In this document: in pieces, positions 60,009 through 64,000 of the stretch
Position numbering within the stretch: position 1 is the first letter of the stretch
How the letters are laid out: each line of letters opens with the position of its first letter
From: Aulostomus chinensis
Lineage: Eukaryota > Chordata > Actinopteri > Syngnathiformes > Aulostomidae
DNA: 64,000 nucleotides
Direction of reading: 5' to 3'
Assembly: GCA_037954235.1 (NCBI GenBank)
Contig: JBBMOA010000016.1
Coordinates: forward strand, 26,838,383 to 26,902,382
Notes under the pieces: generated by a model
Database searches by the model: none
What the model saw: the letters and a program-made list of their open reading frames with translations, nothing else
Told to the model about the DNA's origin: nothing
Position numbers and translations under genes: made by a program

Positions 60009-60049
60009 TGCTGGGAGGTGTAGTCTCCCCGCGGCCAGCGGAAGTGACG
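60009..60049 (+). promoter_or_regulatory. psme4: psme4 proximal promoter: ZNF143-type and ETS-type sites
   Basis: CTGGGAGGTGTAGT at 60011-60024 is the reverse complement of ACTACACCTCCCAG, a close match to the ZNF143/Staf promoter element. GCGGAAGTGACG at 60038-60049 is an ETS (GABP/ELK) core joined to a TGACG half site. Such pairs mark TATA-less housekeeping promoters, which fits a proteasome gene. Transcription probably starts a short distance downstream; this is inferred. Confidence 0.6.
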
Positions 60050-60149
60050 ACTGCTGTGTAGTTTGTGCCTGGGTGTCGTCGCCCTCCGCTCCGCCGTCGT
60101 TGGATCACCAGTCGACGTTGACGGTGTCGGGTTGTGACTGCTCTTGTAG

Positions 60150-60538
60150 CAGGGAGCTAACCGTAGCTAGGCTGTTAGCTCATGTCACGCTAGCCGCGGA
60201 GAAGTAACCGAGTGCCAACGCGTTCTCCGGACAAATCCGTGTTATAGCCTTAACATTTCTAACGCGACGCCGTTGTATTGAAGTTGGCTGTTTATGGAAG
60301 CTAACTTAACTTAAGCTAAATGGCTACCTAGGGTGTCATCAACTTGTGAATCTTGTAACTTAGTCACAGTGCGACGTAGTCCATCGATCCAGCGAGCCGT
60401 CGGACAGGCTAGCTGGAGGGTTGCTAGCCGTCACATTAGCCGGGCAGCAGAATAACGGGTCCCGGAGCTGAACCCACAGAGGGTAGACTCGGTTTGCTAG
60501 CGCTCTGGAGCTAAGTTCGCTGGCTAGCATTTTGTAAC
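60150..60538 (+). promoter_or_regulatory. psme4: psme4 probable 5' UTR rich in GCTAGC-like words
   Basis: This stretch holds many GCTAGC, GCTAAC and GTTAGC words and no obvious TATA box. An in-frame TAA at 60512 precedes the ATG. No intron was recognised in it. Confidence 0.45.
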
Positions 60539-60735
60539 ATGAAAAAGGCACAGTTGGATGAATTGGAATTTGTTCCTCAAAAAGACATCGTATACAACAA
60601 ACTTCTGCCGTACGCGGACAGGCTAGATGAAGAGTCCAATGACCTTTTGAGTAAAATAAAGGGGAACTTGGGCCGAGCCGTCCAGCTCAGGGAGCTATGG
60701 CCCGGTGTGCTGTTCTGGACGAGGAAACTTTCCAC
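60539..60735 (+). CDS. psme4: psme4 coding exon 1
   Basis: 65 codons plus 2 nt, MKKAQLDELEFVPQKD to FWTRKLST. The donor is CCAC|GTAAGT, a near-perfect consensus, phase 2. Confidence 0.95.
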
Positions 60736-62457
60736 GTAAGTAACGTAACTGTACCATTATTGTTGATTGTAGCTGTAACACTTACAGTTATTGATCAGTT
60801 AAACACTCTTTAGGTCTCTGGGGATGAAAGCTATTAAAGACAAACTGTTGCCTAACACCGTTGCCTAACTTGCCACTGCACCTTTACATAAGACGATGCA
60901 GGTGCGCGGTCAGGGTCAGCGCTTGGTTCTCATGAGCTGTACCGGTAGAACAGTGCCTTCCTTGCAGGCAGTCACCTGATGATGAGACGTTACCAACTGC
61001 CCAGTGGAGATGGTTAGCAAACATATGTGTTGTCAGCTGAAGGGCCAGAACAATCTGACCCTGGAGGAAGCAGAACTGTTACTGGGTGAATTTACCCCAC
61101 ACCCCCCAACGCCCAGTGTGATCCTTAGGGTTCGAGGCTTGCTGTCCAGTTCATGTACTGGACTCCCGTTTACTCCCATCATTGTTGCTTGTCCGACTTT
61201 GGTAACTTGAAGCTTTTTAATATTCTCCTCTTCACAGTTATTTTTTTCAGCGAGGAGTCACATGGTGGCAACACGTAGACACAAGCACATGCACCCACAC
61301 AGTCACACACTCCAAGGCACACTCACACCATCAAAATGACAGTGGATTATTTAGAGTGCTGTCTCATTTTGTTGTACTTGGTTGCTGTGTTGTTTAATCC
61401 GTTTCTGTCCCTGTGTTGGCACATCGCTCGATCCAAGAGTGAGTCACTGCCGGCTCAGAGAGATGGAAAGTTCACGGTGGGGTTGACCCAGATTCTGCTC
61501 ACTGGCATTTTTGGTATATTAACAAGAATGTAAATGTTTGCATAGGGTCTGTTTTAAAGGTACTCTACATTGTCACCTTTGGTTGTGTTTTATATCATTG
61601 AGACGTTGTGAAACTCTGATGTGAATTTAATTTTTCTTTATTTTTTAAATGTGAACACAAGAACTTTCCCTTGTTGTTCTTAATGTTATTCACAGGGGCT
61701 CTGACTCCTTGTGTGTAGAACCCAGAGCTTTTATTCCGAAATCTCTACCTCTACTCCAGGTACATGCGCCTGTATGGGCGGAAGTTCAGCAAGGAGGACC
61801 ACGTGCTGTTCATCAAGTTGCTCTATGAGCTAGTGACCATCCCCAGGCTCGAGATCAGCATGATGCATGGCCTCGCTCGGCTTCTCATCAACCTCCTCAA
61901 GTAAGAATCGGCCCCCTTTGTTTCGTGCAGCAAACTGGTTCCTGTTCAGAAATACTATTATATCAGGCTTTGAGTTGTGTAATGGCATTTCGCCCTGGGC
62001 TCGATCCCTTGGTGACAATAAAGGCTCCCTATACTTACACTTATTTTCCACTCTACATTTAAATCATTCCTTTTCCAGCAGAATTGATCTCTGTTATATA
62101 AAGCACTGTTTAAGTCATATTCAGGGAACCCCTGCAGTCCTGTGAGAAGATGTGTACATAGATGTATACGGCTTCTGTCATTGTACTATAATACATGGAA
62201 AGACAACAGGATAAATAACAAGAGAAGTGATCATTTTTGTTCATTGATGAACCCCCAAAAAATCACCATTCAGGACAGGAGGGACTCCATACTTGTTTTA
62301 TATGTGAAGTTTATCGACCTGTCTGTGTGACTCTTCAAAGGAAAAAGGAATTACTCTCAAGGGAGGACCTTGAATTGCCCTGGAGACCTTTGTACGAGCT
62401 GCACGACAGGATCCTTTTCTCCAAGACAGAACATCTGGGCCTAAACTGGTTCCCCAA
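60539..62457 (+). CDS. psme4: psme4, proteasome activator complex subunit 4 / PA200 (5' part, exons 1-3)
   Basis: PA200 is a roughly 1840-residue HEAT-like-repeat protein of the nucleus and cytosol. It caps the 20S proteasome, opens its gate, and is linked to degradation of acetylated histones in DNA repair and sperm formation. Only the N-terminal 143 or so residues are encoded here. The landmarks FVPQKDIVYNKLLPYADRL, GRAVQLRELWPGVLFWTRK, RLYGRKFSKEDHVLFIKLLY and LSREDLELPWRPLYELHD are nearly the same as in the mammalian protein. The start at 60539 is supported by an in-frame TAA at 60512 and by the length of the conserved N-terminus; the first nine residues differ from mammals. Exon phases (2, 2, 2) agree across both introns. 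Exon 4 was not found before 64000. Teleosts may have more than one psme4 copy and I cannot say which this is. Confidence 0.93.
60736..61759 (+). other. psme4: psme4 intron 1
   Basis: 1.02 kb. No repeat family or extra exon recognised. Confidence 0.6.
61760..61900 (+). CDS. psme4: psme4 coding exon 2
   Basis: Begins after CTACTCCAG and encodes YMRLYGRKFSKEDHVLFIK, then EISMMHGLARLLINLLK, as in PA200. Donor CAA|GTAAGA, phase 2. Confidence 0.95.
61901..62340 (+). other. psme4: psme4 intron 2
   Basis: 440 nt. Contains ACAATAAAGGCTCCCTATAC; otherwise nothing recognised. Confidence 0.6.
62341..62457 (+). CDS. psme4: psme4 coding exon 3
   Basis: Begins after CTTCAAAG and encodes KKELLSREDLELPWRPLYE, then SKTEHLGLNWFP. 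Donor CCAA|GTATGA, phase 2, so the split asparagine codon continues in an exon beyond this window. Confidence 0.95.
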
Positions 62458-64000
62458 GTATGACCATTTTTTACTTTTTACTCTTAGAATAATACTCGTG
62501 TTATTAAAAAAATACTCTCAGTTGTCTTTTTCTGAATATGAATAAATGCCATTTTTACTTTTTGCTCTTGTCTAGTGCTCTAGTTTATAGGGTTTGACAC
62601 TCGTGAAAATAGCTGACAGTCAATTTTAGATTAGCATACAAAATGTTTGTTCATGTTAAGTACATGAGCTGCTTTTGTCTGTTGTTTTTGCTTTCTGTTC
62701 CCCTGATGTGCTCTTATAGAAAAATCCTCTAGAAATGGCCGCCATCTTAATGAAATAATAGATGGATAGCAAAGTTTAGCAAGTGTCCACATGGCCAGTT
62801 TTTGTGTTTGCAAACAGTAAAACAGGTTTCCAACATAGTGTTTTGTGTACTGCCATGAGTTACTTTTGTTTCATCTACGTTTACTCCAAGATTTTGGCCT
62901 CCGTAGTTGTAAAACAAAATTGAATGTCAAAGTTGAAGGACCAGTGGACCTTTGTCATGCCACATACCCTTTATTACTGTAGCGACCACAATGTCCACTT
63001 TGACCTGTGAGACTGAGGAGAGAAGTTTAAATGAGGGACGTGCAGTGGGAGGTTCTTACAGCCAGCAGTGCGAGGTGCTCTTTTATGGTGCTATGGGAAC
63101 ATTGTCCGTTTACTGAAATGCCTTGCTAGCATATCACTTTAGCGTTTCAGCTGATGAAAACAAGCTGCTTTGGCCTACGGCCAGCTCACCTCTTTCAAAA
63201 CCACACAAATGCACACAAAACGTGATCTGATTTCAGTAAATTAAATGATGCATAGTATGTTCATATTTTAAGTGATTGGCACTTTGTCGTGTGCTGAATG
63301 TGTTCTTTATGCCTTTGTCTCCTCTCACATTCAGTTCTCCACGGCCTCGTTCATCCTCTAAACTCATAATGCTAAAATTGGTTCAGAGGTGGTAAGGACA
63401 ATACTTCTCTTTGTGTTTTACTCTGAATTCATCCTTTGAGGCACTCACTTGTTTTTATTTTTTATTTGCATGTGAAAACCAAAACTGGACACCCCTATGC
63501 AGCTTGTGACAGAAGATACTTGTAGCCTTGATCAATGTTAACATTTCACTCATATTGGAGACTGTCGCACTGCAGCTAACAGCTTCATTTACTCTTTTCC
63601 CCATAATTACTTTGACAAAGTGATGAAAGACTTTTGTTTAGGGTTGTTCTGGGATCTCTTCTGACCTGTCATGGTGTTTCCCAGTGTTTCATCTGGAGTG
63701 AAATTTGTGGCATTAAAAGTAGGAACTGGTACCTTTTATGAAATGGCACCGATAAATTACTTAATACTGGTATGTAAGAATGACATAATAGTTTCTCAGC
63801 AATCATCTCCATTCTGGCCAAAGTTGAAAGCTGCAAGAAAGGTTCCATTATTGCAGTTTCATATTCCGTTACCTCACTTTGATGGAACCATTTTCCCACA
63901 TCACGGTGGAGCAGAACCTCCTGTCACGCTTTGTCCCCTCTTGGAATGTGTCCGGGTGAATGTGAGGTTCATTCCAACTCGGACCCAAAGGTCATCAGTA
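62458..64000 (+). other. psme4: psme4 intron 3 (runs off the window)
   Basis: No sequence matching PA200 exon 4 (which should begin close to SVENILK) was found, so the intron is at least 1.54 kb long. Confidence 0.6.

Larger units (their letters stand above)
58753..60538. other. Divergent intergenic region between wdr27 and psme4
   Basis: 1.8 kb separates the two start codons. 58753-58890 is CpG-rich and is probably the wdr27 promoter or 5' UTR. 58920-59190 is AT-rich with nothing recognised. A hAT MITE occupies 59197-59506. A C-run lies at 59886-59898. The psme4 promoter begins near 60000. Confidence 0.7.

Overview
The window looks like nuclear DNA from a ray-finned (teleost) fish, probably a percomorph. 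Protein-coding sequence is split into short exons with GT-AG introns, several introns are only 89-102 nt, and the dispersed repeats are of teleost type: an L2/CR1-like LINE, hAT elements with 8-bp target duplications, microsatellites and many minisatellites. There is no operon structure, CRISPR array or other prokaryotic feature.

Two genes carry almost all recognisable coding sequence. On the minus strand, wdr27 (WD repeat domain 27) is complete from its start codon at 58752 to its stop codon at 16289. I could assemble 24 coding exons whose phases all agree. They total 2340 nt, or 779 residues plus stop. On the plus strand, psme4 (proteasome activator PA200) starts at 60539. Its first three coding exons are present and the rest lies beyond 64000. 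The two genes are divergent, with start codons 1.8 kb apart. A ZNF143/Staf-type site and an ETS-type site lie just upstream of psme4, and a ZNF143-type plus NRF1-type pair lies inside wdr27 intron 1.

Layout. 1-16.2 kb, downstream of wdr27, has no host gene I can recognise. It holds two antisense L2-like LINE fragments (2.5-4.5 and 11.7-13.4 kb), each with a 61-bp minisatellite in its 3' part, plus a small inverted-repeat element in a GT tract and two other minisatellites. 16.3-31.8 kb is the last two wdr27 exons separated by a 15.4-kb intron. That intron contains a 1.06-kb hAT element with another repeat nested in it and a 4.3-kb array of a 14-bp unit. 31.8-58.8 kb carries wdr27 exons 23 to 1, with a second hAT element, a (GT)n tract 17 nt from a splice donor, a 41/58-bp minisatellite, an 840-bp CA/CACG/CAGA array and a LINE 3' end. 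58.8-60.5 kb is the intergenic promoter region with a 310-bp hAT MITE. 60.5-64 kb is the start of psme4.

The most unusual thing seen is the 4.3-kb intronic array. By eye it has no CT dinucleotide on the plus strand, so on the wdr27 sense strand it has no AG and therefore no possible 3' splice site. Several other wdr27 introns also have arrays very close to exons, which suggests repeat effects on splicing of this gene. I found no evidence of a new multi-gene system.
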